A DNA stretch of 64,000 nucleotides, taken from contig MCFE01000295.1 in the NCBI GenBank assembly GCA_002104905.1, positions 1-64,000 of the forward strand, read 5' to 3'. Each line of letters opens with the position of its first letter. The first letter of the stretch is position 1. The position numbers were made by a program, and so were the translations under genes. The notes under the pieces were generated by a model. The model made no database searches and was not told where the DNA came from. It was given only the letters and a program-made list of their open reading frames with translations. The DNA is from Basidiobolus meristosporus CBS 931.73. Its lineage: Eukaryota > Basidiobolomycota > Basidiobolomycetes > Basidiobolales > Basidiobolaceae. Positions 1 to 9,290 of this stretch are shown here, piece after piece.

Positions 1-830
1 GTAATGACCTAGATGACCAAGTTAGGAGAATATTCAAGTGTAATTACGAATTTTTTTACAATAGGATTAACCGAGAGTTCTGCAAAATTTACCAGATTAG
101 TAGGCAGAACACCAAGCTAGAACAATTTAATTGTTCATGTGGGTGGATTGAATTCAATAAACTTAAACTTAACAGCTGTCAACATTGAAGCATTTACTGT
201 TAGGAGTCCCACATCTCTGTTCAAATGACGATAATCAGTTTTTGTCTTGGTATGCAAAAGTATACCAATAGAGCATAAAACCCAGGTGATGGAATCATGG
301 TAAAGCAATCCACTTCTGATGGCGTATGTTCGTTCGATCATGAAACCATGAACGAAAATAAAAATTAGGAAATTTGAAGCCCCAACAGGGACAGTTGTAT
401 ATTTGGAGCAACAACAGGGACAGTCATTGTATAAAGCTAAGGATCTGTACGACAGATCAATGAGCAGGTGTAAGACTTATGGCTGATTGTTTAAATGAAT
501 CTCCTTTTCATCATTTCAAACTAAATGAGATTTTCCGGGATATTTCCCCCCTTTTCCTACGACCTCGATTGCATGCTTACTGCCTCGCGTAGTAAGAATG
601 GTCAGATAATGGCCTGGATGCACACATTGCTTCCATTGTGAACTTGCACCGATGGAAGGGAAAAAATCGGCCATCAGGAAGAATGTCCACAATGTCGGTT
701 GTGGGGGAATCTGGCATCGAGCTTACGGAACTAAAACCCGTGGCATACGTTATCAGGGGAAGAATGCGTCTTAGGGGAATAGGAATCAGGAGACTAAGGG
801 GGAAGCGAAAAGCACCGATTTACCCTCGGT
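1..830. other. Intergenic / upstream region, no gene seen
   Basis: Short open frames on both strands look random and match no family I recognise. A short phrase, caacagggacag, occurs twice near 388-422. The right end is the promoter region of the glycine-rich gene. Confidence 0.5.
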
Positions 831-833
831 CAC

Positions 834-841
834 TATAAAAG
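834..841 (+). promoter_or_regulatory. TATA box of the glycine-rich protein gene
   Basis: TATAAAAG lies about 115 nt before the ATG at 955, followed by a pyrimidine-rich leader. The same TATAAAAG word precedes several other genes in this window. Confidence 0.6.
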
Positions 842-954
842 GGAGAGATTTTCGTTGGAGTGACCGCACCGACTTATTATCTGCATAATATTCTTTATCT
901 AGATACCCGAACAATCTCTTCTCTTTACTTTAATTTACGCTACTTTAATCCACT

Positions 955-3621
955 ATGAAATTCTCCGCACCAAAACTCCTCTGCATCCTGTCCGGCGTTG
1001 CTGCCATCAACTCCGCCACCATCGATCGTCGCTTTTGGGCACGAAGCAATGGCGCTTACGATGTGACCGATGTGTTCAACGGTGGTGACTCCGGTGGTGC
1101 AAGAAACGGTGGTGCGCCCGATTATGCAGGAAATGGAGCCGGTAATGGCGGTGGAGGAAACGGTGGAAACGGCGGCTATGGCCCAGGCAATGGCGGAGGT
1201 AATGGTGGTGACAACGGAGGGAGCGGTGGTAACGGAGGAGGCAATGGTGGTGCCGGAGGCTATGACACCGGAAATGGTGGCAATGGTGGCGACAATGGTG
1301 GAAACGGTGGAGGAAATGGAGGAAGCGGCGGCTATGGTCCTAGCAACGGAGGAGGTAACGGTGGTGACAACGGCGGCAATGGAGGAGGCAATGGTGGTGC
1401 TGGCGCTTACGACTCTGGCAACGGCGGTGGTAATGGTGGTGACAACGGTGGAAGCGGCAATGGAGGTAGCGGCGGTTATGGTCCTGGTAACGGCGGAGGA
1501 AATGGTGGCGGTAACGGAGGAGGCAATGGCGGTGACAACGGAGGAAACGGAGGTGGCAATGGCGGCGTTGGTGCCTACGACACCGGAAATGGCGGTGGCA
1601 ACGGTGGAAATGGCGGTGCTGGTGGTTACGGTCCTAGTAATGGTGGTGGAAACGGTGGTGACAACGGTGGAAACGGAGGCGGCAATGGTGGCGCTGGATC
1701 TTACGACACTGGAAACGGCGGTGGCAACGGCGGTAATGGTGGCGACAACGGTGGTAACGGTGGAGGCAATGGCGGCAATAACGGAGGAAATGGTGGTGCT
1801 GGAGCTTACGATACTGGAAACGGTGGTGGAAATGGCGGTAACGGTGGTGACAACGGAGGAAATGGTGGTGGTAATGGCGGTGCAAACGGTGGTGATAACG
1901 GAGGTAACGGCGGCAATGGAGGTGGTAATGGCGGTGCTGGTGGTTACGACACTGGAAACGGCGGTGGCAACGGTGGTGACAATGGTGGAAATGGCGGTGG
2001 CAATGGTGGTGCCGGCGGCTATGGCCCTGGCAACGGTGGAGGAAATGGAGGAGACAACGGTGGTAACGGCGGCAATGGTGGTGGTAACGGCGGTGCCGGA
2101 GCATACGACACTGGAAACGGCGGAGGTAACGGCGGCAATGGCGGTGACAACGGTGGAAATGGTGGTAGCAACGGCGGCGCTGGCGGCTATGGTCCTGGTA
2201 ATGGTGGAGGAAATGGCGGCGATAACAGCGGCAACGGCGGAGGTAATGGTGGTGCTGGAGCTTACGACACTGGAAACGGTGGTAACGGAGGCGGTAATGG
2301 TGGAGACAATGGTGGAGCTGGCGGCTATGGTCCTGGTAATGGTGGAGGAAACGGTGGTGATAACGGAGGCAACGGCGGCAATGGAGGTGGTAATGGCGGA
2401 GCCGGCGCTTACGACACTGGAAACGGCGGCGGTAACGGTGGCGACAATAGCGGAAATGGCGGTGCAGGCGGCTACGGCCCTGGTAACGGTGGAGGAAATG
2501 GCGGCGACAACGGCGGTAATGGAGGTGGCAATGGTGGCGCTGGAGCTTATGACACCGGAAACGGCGGCGGCAATGGCGGTAACGGTGGTGACAATGGTGG
2601 AAATGGCGGTGGCAACGGCGGTGCAGGCGGCTATGGCCCTGGTAACGGTGGAGGAAATGGTGGCGATAATGGTGGCGATAATGGTGGCGATAATGGTGGC
2701 AACGGCGGAGGTAACGGCGGGGCTGGCAATGGTGGTGCTGGAGCTTACGACACTGGAAACGGCGGTGGCAATGGCGGCAACGGTGGTGACAATGGTGGAA
2801 ATGGTGGTGGTAACGGTGGCGCAGGCGGCTATGGCCCTGGTAACGGTGGAGGAAATGGTGGCGATAATGGTGGTAACGGCGGTGCCGGCAATGGTGGAGC
2901 TGGAGCCTACGACACTGGAAACGGCGGTGGTAACGGCGGCAATGGCGGAGACAACGGTGGTAATGGAGGAGGCAGCGGTGGTGCTGGTGGCTATGGTCCT
3001 GGTAATGGTGGAGGAAACGGTGGTGATAACGGAGGCAACGGCGGCAATGGAGGTGGTAATGGCGGAGCCGGCGCTTACGACACTGGAAACGGCGGCGGTA
3101 ACGGTGGTGACAATGGTGGAAATGGCGGTGGCAACGGCGGTGCAGGTGGCTACGGCCCTGGTAACGGTGGAGGAAATGGCGGCGACAACGGCGGTAATGG
3201 AGGTGGCAATGGTGGCGCTGGAGCTTATGACACCGGAAACGGCGGCGGCAATGGCGGTAACGGTGGTGACAATGGTGGAAATGGCGGTGGTAACGGCGGT
3301 GCAGGCGGCTATGGCCCTGGCAATGGCGGAGGAAATGGTGGCGATAACGGCGGAAATGGTGGTGGCAATGGCGGTAACGGTGGTGACAATGGTGGAAATG
3401 GCGGTGGTAACGGCGGTGCAGGCGGCTATGGCCCTGGCAATGGCGGAGGAAATGGTGGCGATAACGGCGGAAATGGTGGTGGCAACGGTGGAGCTGGCGG
3501 TTATGGTCCTGGCAACGGTGGAGGAAACGGCGGTGGAAGCGGTCAAGAACCTGACTGCGATGATAATGGAGCCGGAAATGGTGGTCATGGTGGAGCTTAC
3601 AATGCCCATTCGGACTTGTGA
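955..3621 (+). CDS. Secreted Gly/Asn-rich GGX-repeat protein, 888 aa
   Basis: An uninterrupted frame encodes a signal peptide (about residues 1-20, hydrophobic LLCILSGVAAI), a short linker with a dibasic DRR, and then about 800 residues built from GGN, GGD, GGG and GGA triplets. Two punctuating motifs recur about every 20-35 residues and mostly alternate: GYGPGN and AYDTGN. The tail is non-repetitive and acidic/His-containing (EPDCDDNGAGNGGHGG, then AYNAHSDL). The only cysteines are in the signal peptide and the tail. There is no transmembrane segment or GPI signal, so it is probably released or wall-associated. Tripeptide glycine repeats of this kind are known to form polyglycine-II helices (springtail antifreeze proteins, PE_PGRS-type domains); that fold here is inference. 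The function is unknown, with structural, adhesive or ice-binding roles possible. Long open frames on the other strand and in +2 are by-products of the GGN/AAY codon repeat. Confidence 0.85.
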   Translation: MKFSAPKLLCILSGVAAINSATIDRRFWARSNGAYDVTDVFNGGDSGGARNGGAPDYAGNGAGNGGGGNGGNGGYGPGNGGGNGGDNGGSGGNGGGNGGAGGYDTGNGGNGGDNGGNGGGNGGSGGYGPSNGGGNGGDNGGNGGGNGGAGAYDSGNGGGNGGDNGGSGNGGSGGYGPGNGGGNGGGNGGGNGGDNGGNGGGNGGVGAYDTGNGGGNGGNGGAGGYGPSNGGGNGGDNGGNGGGNGGAGSYDTGNGGGNGGNGGDNGGNGGGNGGNNGGNGGAGAYDTGNGGGNGGNGGDNGGNGGGNGGANGGDNGGNGGNGGGNGGAGGYDTGNGGGNGGDNGGNGGGNGGAGGYGPGNGGGNGGDNGGNGGNGGGNGGAGAYDTGNGGGNGGNGGDNGGNGGSNGGAGGYGPGNGGGNGGDNSGNGGGNGGAGAYDTGNGGNGGGNGGDNGGAGGYGPGNGGGNGGDNGGNGGNGGGNGGAGAYDTGNGGGNGGDNSGNGGAGGYGPGNGGGNGGDNGGNGGGNGGAGAYDTGNGGGNGGNGGDNGGNGGGNGGAGGYGPGNGGGNGGDNGGDNGGDNGGNGGGNGGAGNGGAGAYDTGNGGGNGGNGGDNGGNGGGNGGAGGYGPGNGGGNGGDNGGNGGAGNGGAGAYDTGNGGGNGGNGGDNGGNGGGSGGAGGYGPGNGGGNGGDNGGNGGNGGGNGGAGAYDTGNGGGNGGDNGGNGGGNGGAGGYGPGNGGGNGGDNGGNGGGNGGAGAYDTGNGGGNGGNGGDNGGNGGGNGGAGGYGPGNGGGNGGDNGGNGGGNGGNGGDNGGNGGGNGGAGGYGPGNGGGNGGDNGGNGGGNGGAGGYGPGNGGGNGGGSGQEPDCDDNGAGNGGHGGAYNAHSDL

Positions 3622-3692
3622 TACTGCTTGTTAGCAAATTAGTTACCTCTATCCATATGAATACTCCCATTAATCCTTGTATTTTAATCCGG

Positions 3693-3698
3693 AATAAA
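3693..3698 (+). terminator. Poly(A) signal AATAAA of the glycine-rich gene
   Basis: A canonical AATAAA occurs 72 nt after the stop codon. Confidence 0.5.
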
Positions 3699-3828
3699 AC
3701 AACTATAGCCTTATGCACATATGATGTCTAGAATTTTTTACGTGTTTTAATGTGGTTACTATACATGATGGACTGAGTATTATACAACAGGTAAATTAAT
3801 CGCGCGAATGCCAGCGATATGAAATAAC

Positions 3829-4861
3829 TCAAGTATATAAGTAGCACCGTAAATCCCGCCTTGGCCGATATGCTGGTGGCAACTCGTCTCTGGATGCGAC
3901 TATATCGTCGTAGTCTGGCAGAGCGTTTGCCAACGCATACTGTGCAGCAGACTGAATAATGATCGGTAACTCCAGCTCGACATAGCCATGCTTACCACCT
4001 CTATCCATGAATTTTACTCTGACGTGCACACAGTGCTTGACCGAGATGAACCCAGTTGAACAATGTGTGTTGGCACTGGATGGAATGACCAGTCTCATTT
4101 TATCAGATTGTGCTGGGCTCATCAACATAGCTTTCGAAAGATCAAACGTTTCCGTCAATGTCACCCGAGTGCCGGGGTGCTTGTATACTCTGGTTTCCAT
4201 AAGGTTAAGATCCACCTTGATCACTTGCGCGCCAGGCTCGATCTGAAAGCTCATGGCTAAGGCCAGCGCTTCGCCGGCCAAGTACACAGACTTTCGTACA
4301 GAGAGGTTGTATTGAACCATATGCTTCCAATGGCCCCTGGCGGAGTTTTTCAATCGACCGAAGGCCTCATAATAACATAGCCGCTGTATCTTGAGCTCCT
4401 GACTGTACCTCAGGTTCGTGTGAGGAAAAGGGCGAATCACAATCGCGCTCAGGGTGTAGGTGACCTTACCATGTGGTAAGTCTATCGATTCTGGTAGATC
4501 ACCCTTCAACGGTAAATTAAAGTCAAAATGATGCTCCTGTGTGTCGAATTGATACGATGGGTTGGAAGGGGTGGAGGAGTCGAATAATACTAGGGTCCTA
4601 TGCACCACCGTTGTCTTGTCCCCGTGAACGTCTGCTCGGAAGTAAGTAGATTAGCAATAAGGTCACGACGCGTGTAATTCACCAGGTTCTACCTTGATTA
4701 GTATCGACACTAATCGTTCCGTGTAATTTAAGAGTGATCTGCCTTACTTTGGTTGCTTTGGAGGGTCGGAAGACTACGGTTCCCGACACAATGGTCCCAG
4801 AGCAATCATCTGGAGAGCCGCGCAGAAATACGTTGTCATCATTCAACCGGATGCTCAACAT
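3829..4861 (-). CDS. Alpha-arrestin-like protein 1 (323 aa)
   Basis: Two exons, 4861..4693 and 4631..3829, joined by a 61-nt phase-1 intron (donor gtagaa, branch gctaat, acceptor cag). The product has an arrestin-N beta-sandwich (about residues 1-140; start MLSIRLNDDNVFLRG, then TIVSGTVVFRPSKA) and an arrestin-C domain with ISVKHCVHVRVKF near residue 250. The C-terminus has a PPAY motif (ELPPAYRP), a PPxY-type ligand for WW domains. Fungal alpha-arrestins (ART family) use such motifs to bring Rsp5/Nedd4 ubiquitin ligases to plasma-membrane transporters; that role is inferred here. It is one of four paralogues in the window, and its intron position is shared with two of them. A TATATAAATT lies about 40 nt upstream of the ATG. 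Exon phases are exact: 169 + 803 nt. Confidence 0.8.
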
Positions 4862-5090
4862 GATGAGGAACCCGCGACTCGATTCCCATTGGGGAATTTA
4901 TATATTGTTGGTGAAACGCTGCTGCAGGAAGATATTTCACCCAAAAGCCAATCAAAATACGTGACAACGATCGATGGTACGCGACCGGTGGATCTAGATT
5001 GGGCTATCTTTCTATTTCATCGATATCGAGAATCAGACCCATCCCGTCGGATCAGGAAAATTCGATTTTTCATCTTTAATCCGACACTAT

Positions 5091-5184
5091 TATCCAACAG
5101 TAACTTTAGATAAAACCATGCTATTCAACAGTAACTTTAGACAAAACCATGCCGTCTAAACCAAAAATCACGCCGTCTAAACCA
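5091..5184. repeat. Small tandem repeats in the arrestin1-OsmC spacer
   Basis: A 31-bp unit (cores caacagtaactttaga and aaaaccatgc) is repeated at 5091 and 5122. It is followed by a cgtctaaacca motif repeated 21 bp apart at 5153 and 5174. Confidence 0.7.
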
Positions 5185-5319
5185 TAGTGCTGATGGAAGT
5201 GAGGGTAGCACCGACTCAAAGACTCAGGCGGCGGCACTGGTTTCAATGATTGTGGTGACCAACTCTGATTAATAATACCATCTTGGTGTATGTGACAACT
5301 GGAACGATCACACCTGGGA

Positions 5320-5342
5320 TGACGTCAGTGTCAGGTATAATA
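5320..5342 (+). promoter_or_regulatory. CRE-like TGACGTCA site plus TATA upstream of the OsmC gene
   Basis: A perfect palindromic TGACGTCA (5320-5327) lies 8 bp before TATAATA (5336-5342), which is about 30 nt before the ATG at 5372. TGACGTCA is the binding site of ATF/CREB-type bZIP factors, which control stress genes in fungi. Use of this site is inferred. Confidence 0.5.
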
Positions 5343-5371
5343 ACAGTTCGCTGACGTTGCCATCGCACAGC

Positions 5372-5845
5372 ATGTTATTTTCCCACTCGTGTATTTCCAA
5401 AGCTCTAGCAAACCCTAGGCTGGTCAATTTGACCTCTAGGGCGTTTCTGTCTAGCCGTGTGGTCGTTTCAACCACTGAGGGGTACCGCCAAGAAGCGCAA
5501 GTGCAAGCACATCGCCTGACGATCGACGAGCCCGTCCAGTTAGGCGGCACTGATTCTGGACCTGATCCTATCTCCACTGTAGCTAGCGCTCTGGGGGGAT
5601 GTACCAATATCACGGTGCAAATGTACGCTAAAAGGAAGGAATACCCTCTAGAGAAGGTAATCACCGAAGTGCTTATTTTGCAAGACCCTGCCGCTAGCAA
5701 CGCAAAGATGTTTCAAAGGGACATTCAGCTTATTGGAAATGAACTGAAGCCGGAGCACCGCGAGAGGCTATTGGCTATAGCGAATAAGTGTCCGGTCCAT
5801 CGTATCCTGGAGAATTCCACCAAAATTGTTACCAATCTGAAGTAA
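5372..5845 (+). CDS. OsmC/Ohr-family protein, probably mitochondrial (157 aa)
   Basis: OsmC/Ohr proteins are thiol peroxidases that reduce organic hydroperoxides. This product carries the two family cysteines in their contexts: Cys77 in SALGGCTNITVQMYA (start of the long core helix) and Cys140 in IANKCPVHRIL. The segment GGTDSGPDPISTVASAL is also typical of the family. The first 30 or so residues are rich in Ser, Arg and hydrophobics with no acids, which resembles a mitochondrial presequence (inference). The frame is open upstream but the first ATG is at 5372, just downstream of TATA. Length fits the family plus a presequence. No intron is seen. Confidence in the family is high; the exact substrate is not predictable. 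Confidence 0.85.
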   Translation: MLFSHSCISKALANPRLVNLTSRAFLSSRVVVSTTEGYRQEAQVQAHRLTIDEPVQLGGTDSGPDPISTVASALGGCTNITVQMYAKRKEYPLEKVITEVLILQDPAASNAKMFQRDIQLIGNELKPEHRERLLAIANKCPVHRILENSTKIVTNLK

Positions 5846-6039
5846 ACAACTGCATTTCCACCCCTCGACAGGTTGGCCTTTTCCAAGTTAAAACTGGTCA
5901 ATGCGGAATATATTAGAGTCGATTATGAATACAAGAGTTGTGGATAGTATGTAGCGACGGGGGATATTTACATTTAGTATACAACGGTTCAGGGGATTCT
6001 TTGGCTAAGGGTTGTTAGGTTAAGTTGACGGGATAGGAA

Positions 6040-7131
6040 CTAGAATGCTTGAGCCAGAACGGGACCAACAATAAGCGGGGTCTTCTCCTCATAAGGGGGC
6101 GGCCGAGCTTCGGTTTGGTTGGCTGGATTATGAGTCGAGCACGAGAAGTGCTCATAGCTAGGCGGAGACTGAGAAAGTTCGTACTGGGCTTCGGAGCGGA
6201 TGGCAAAGGGAATGCTGATATAGAACCACCAGCGGCGTTTATAACTGTCGTGGAGCTTTACTTTGGCCACCAACATATGAGAAACCTCGATCACATCGGT
6301 ACGGCAGTCGGGTTGAGCCGAATCAGGGACTTGAATCATCATTGAATACTCCGCCAGTCCAGCGCCAAATTTTGGTACGGGTCGAGTGATCTCACACAAC
6401 TTCTCCGTCTCGAACTCCGGGCGAAGCGACAGATCAGAGAATCGGGCTACTTCTTTGATGGATAGAGAAATCTCGGAGATGACGAAATATGCGTCGTGAA
6501 TGAAAAAGGAAAACTGAAGTGGGACCGTATCACCCGGGAAATATTGACCTCTGGGGATGGTGGCTGTATAACCAAGACTATTAGCCCATCGGCCAACACA
6601 TGAGATTTTCCCCGCCATATCTCCACTGAAATCGTAGTGAGCTCGTTGGACTTTGACCAACTCCGTTTTACGAATGTTTCGCAGAAGCGAAGGCCGCTCA
6701 ATCGTAGCTGTGAGTCGATAAGAGATTCGACCGTTTGGAACATTCACCGACACCGGGTCGTCGCCCTTAAGGGGATACTCGAAAGGGAATTCGTAGGATT
6801 TATCTGCTTGTAGGGTGTGCAATGAATCCCCGGGGCTCAAGAAACTCCATTGATGTTCGAGAAAGGGCACCCGCTGCCAGGTTTCTAAAAAGCGATTCGT
6901 ATGAGCAAAACATATTCGGCAGAGCCGGGAAGAAATCCAAATACCTCGAAGATTCTTAAGTTCGATCATGCCGGTAAAGTGGAGACTGACTGACTTTGCT
7001 TTGAGAGCTTTACTTGGGGTGATGATGAGCGTGCCATAGAGTACACTTCCCACTGATTCCTCTGGCAAGCCATGAAGAATAACCGGGTCATCCCGCAAGC
7101 GGATTTCAATCATACTGTCATTTGAATTCAT
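6040..7131 (-). CDS. Alpha-arrestin-like protein 2 (343 aa spliced; 363 aa if intron retained)
   Basis: The frame is open from 7131 to 6040, but 6944..6885 is a 60-nt intron candidate: donor gtattt, acceptor ctttttag, phase 1, at the same place as the introns of arrestins 1 and 4. The intron is a multiple of three with no in-frame stop, so spliced (7131..6945 + 6884..6040) and unspliced forms both read through. Only the spliced form matches the paralogues in length between the second beta-strand block and the FPFEYPLKGD motif. It has arrestin-N and arrestin-C domains, with SHMLVAKVKLHD marking arrestin-C. The tail has two PPxY motifs, PPSY and PPPY, expected to bind WW domains of an Rsp5-type ligase. 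TATAAAAGG is at 7202..7194. Confidence 0.82.
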   Translation of the reverse strand: MNSNDSMIEIRLRDDPVILHGLPEESVGSVLYGTLIITPSKALKAKSVSLHFTGMIELKNLRGIWISSRLCRICFAHTNRFLETWQRVPFLEHQWSFLSPGDSLHTLQADKSYEFPFEYPLKGDDPVSVNVPNGRISYRLTATIERPSLLRNIRKTELVKVQRAHYDFSGDMAGKISCVGRWANSLGYTATIPRGQYFPGDTVPLQFSFFIHDAYFVISEISLSIKEVARFSDLSLRPEFETEKLCEITRPVPKFGAGLAEYSMMIQVPDSAQPDCRTDVIEVSHMLVAKVKLHDSYKRRWWFYISIPFAIRSEAQYELSQSPPSYEHFSCSTHNPANQTEARPPPYEEKTPLIVGPVLAQAF

Positions 7132-7193
7132 TAATAGCTAAGCATACAGAATAGGGTGGAGTGTTAGTGATGCCACCGTCAGCAGTGGCATAT

Positions 7194-7202
7194 CCTTTTA
7201 TA
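7194..7202 (-). promoter_or_regulatory. TATA box of arrestin 2
   Basis: TATAAAAGG on the minus strand, about 63 nt before the ATG at 7131. Confidence 0.55.
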
Positions 7203-7436
7203 CGCTGCAGTTTCTCCAACCCCAAGCTTGGATATTACATGAGCGAAACTGTGAAACAACCAGTGTGAAATTGGGTTTTACTGAAATCAGTAGGAGTGAT
7301 TCTATTAATGTTGAGTGGGAACTAGAATCCATGTGTCACGTAGAGAGATAAAGAGCAATGAAATATACAGCTCTATTCGCACTCAACAATATGGGCCAAA
7401 TCTGTCAATGATGACAATGGCGAAAACATTGACTAA

Positions 7437-7490
7437 CCATAGACCGGAAGAGAAACTAGTTCACCATAAACCGGAAGAGAAACTAGTTCA
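7437..7490. repeat. 27-bp tandem duplication
   Basis: Two adjacent 27-bp units (core accggaagagaaactagttc) at 7437-7463 and 7464-7490 differ at one position. An open frame across them (7315-7701) has no family resemblance and is not called. Confidence 0.8.
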
Positions 7491-7544
7491 TTTCACTTTC
7501 GTGGCCCCAATAAATCTGATCATGTGGGCTCGATCTACACTGTC

Positions 7545-7740
7545 AAAGTATTCCAGTATTTCCAATTCCTGGATGATTCACACAGTTAGAGAAACATGTG
7601 CTATTCGGAGTGTGCCTAATCGAGCAATGGTAATACACTGCGAAAGTATACCAGTACTTCCAATCAAGAATTGCCAATTCCTGGATGATCTACCCATTTA
7701 GAGAAATATGTACTATTCGGAGAGTGTGCCCAATCTAGCA
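7545..7740. repeat. Degenerate ~98-bp tandem duplication
   Basis: Two diverged units (starting aaagtattccag at 7545 and aaagtataccag at 7643) share ccaattcctggatga and ctattcggag. They lie in the spacer before the PL14 gene. Confidence 0.6.
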
Positions 7741-7973
7741 ATAGTATTTTCCTTTACTGGGTGCGAGGGAGTGGCCAGAGACCACATTTATGGACATCAA
7801 CTCCATTGACTGCATAAAATCATCGCCACTCTATCCTCTATAGTGCAAATCCCGAACCAGTGTCACATCACGGCATTCAGATCTTCGATGGAAGAACCTC
7901 TAGGTAACGAGGTGCCATTGCAACTTTGGATAAAAACCGTACATCTTTCTTCATCTCGCATTTTTCTCCACCA

Positions 7974-8924
7974 ATGCGGCTGTTGGATTTAGTTCCTCTC
8001 TCCCTTACATTCTCGCTTCTTTCTAATGCCGAGCCATCCCGTTTCACGTTTAGCCAAACTTGGTCGCCCAAATCTCTAAGCCTAACGGAGTGGAATTACA
8101 ACAGCGGATCAAAAAGCTCCTTCAATAGCGTGTCGACAACGAATGATCCATTCAGCACAGATGGGGGGAAGTGCTATAGTGTATTTTTTGCAAAGCAGAG
8201 CTACGGCGTGGATGGCAACAATGATAGCGGAGTGCACGCGAATTTCAAACCATTGCAGGATCAACATGCCAACAGAGCGATGATCAGCTACGAACTTGCA
8301 TTCCCAGATAACTTTACTTGGGTATTGGGAGGGAAGCTTCCAGGCATCTCTGGTGGATGGGGAGATCTAGGGTGTACCGGTGGTCGTGAGGCCAACGGTC
8401 ACAATTGTTTCTCTGTTCGTCTGATGTGGCGTGAGGGTGGAGTTGGGGAAATCTACACATATTTACCCAGGGCCCTCAACAAAAACCTCTGCTCTAGATC
8501 CGATGTTGTGTGCAATGCCGATTACGGAATCTCTGCTGGTCGAAACTTTCAGTTCCGAACCGGAAAATGGATGAAAGTGGATCTATTTGTGCAGCTAAAT
8601 ACCCTTGATAGGTCCGACGGGTACATGAAGCTTTACATGAATGACAGGTTGGTCATAGACCTGTCTGGGCTGATATATCGCTCTGAAGACACCATGTACG
8701 CTGACATGCTCGCCTTCAGCTCATTTTTTGGTGGCTCTACCCCTGCCTATGCGCCTCCCGCTGACACGAACGTTTTCATCAAGAATCTCCGCTTTCAAAC
8801 TGACCAGGACTACCTGGACCATAATCTAATAACGTTAGACAGCTCGTCAGGCACCCCCTCTCCTTCAACAGCTCTCTTCGGTATTTCACTCCTTTCTGCA
8901 CTGCTTTTATTGAGTCTGAATTAA
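7974..8924 (+). CDS. PL14-like polysaccharide lyase, secreted and GPI-anchored (316 aa)
   Basis: The first ATG of the frame, at 7974, begins a signal peptide (MRLLDLVPLSLTFSLLSNA). The body resembles fungal polysaccharide lyase family 14 beta-jelly-roll proteins: YELAFPDNFTWVLGGKLPGI, then GCTGG, CFSVRLMWREGGVGEIYTYLP, a WMKVDLFVQLN strand and a final VFIKNLRFQ strand. The KLPG and RLMW blocks are the ones I rely on. The C-terminus is a Ser/Pro stretch followed by a hydrophobic tail (ALFGISLLSALLLLSLN), the pattern of a GPI attachment signal. PL14 enzymes cleave glucuronan/alginate-like polymers. The substrate here is unknown, and a wall-remodelling role on the fungus's own polymers is as likely as feeding. 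No intron was detected. Confidence 0.75.
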   Translation: MRLLDLVPLSLTFSLLSNAEPSRFTFSQTWSPKSLSLTEWNYNSGSKSSFNSVSTTNDPFSTDGGKCYSVFFAKQSYGVDGNNDSGVHANFKPLQDQHANRAMISYELAFPDNFTWVLGGKLPGISGGWGDLGCTGGREANGHNCFSVRLMWREGGVGEIYTYLPRALNKNLCSRSDVVCNADYGISAGRNFQFRTGKWMKVDLFVQLNTLDRSDGYMKLYMNDRLVIDLSGLIYRSEDTMYADMLAFSSFFGGSTPAYAPPADTNVFIKNLRFQTDQDYLDHNLITLDSSSGTPSPSTALFGISLLSALLLLSLN

Positions 8925-9290
8925 TTCACATATATTAATATACCTTCTTGTCATACATCACTTATTTACCATTGGCTCCATCCTATTTCTTGGCCGAGTA
9001 TCAGCAACAACTATACAGCTCAACCCTCCACCTAGTGTAATATTCACAATGAAACACAAATCAATTTATTCTAGTGTAGAGCATATTGAGCCTGTTTGGG
9101 ACAAATCCCAACTGGTGCATCTCTTCACGCTAATGAATGTTGGCATATGTTAATTAGATGCATCTTACTACAATAAATAACGAGATCCAACCATCTCATT
9201 GCGATATCAAGACGCCCACCCCTTAGTTAAACCCAGGTGCTGTTGTACACTACGAAATCGATTCTTTACTCCGACAACACTGCGTTTTCG
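8925..9290. other. Intergenic spacer
   Basis: AT-rich. It holds the 3' end of the PL14 gene and the promoter of the next gene. No ORF, RNA gene or clear repeat was seen. Confidence 0.5.

Noticed and set aside
940-3609. 889-codon antisense frame and 854-codon +2 frame over the glycine-rich gene
   Set aside because: Both arise because GGN-GGN-AAY repeats rarely form stops in other frames. They lack a plausible N-terminus or known domain, while the called frame has a signal peptide, TATA box and poly(A) signal.
7315-7701. 128-codon open frame
   Set aside because: It spans tandem DNA repeats and has no recognisable domain or codon pattern.
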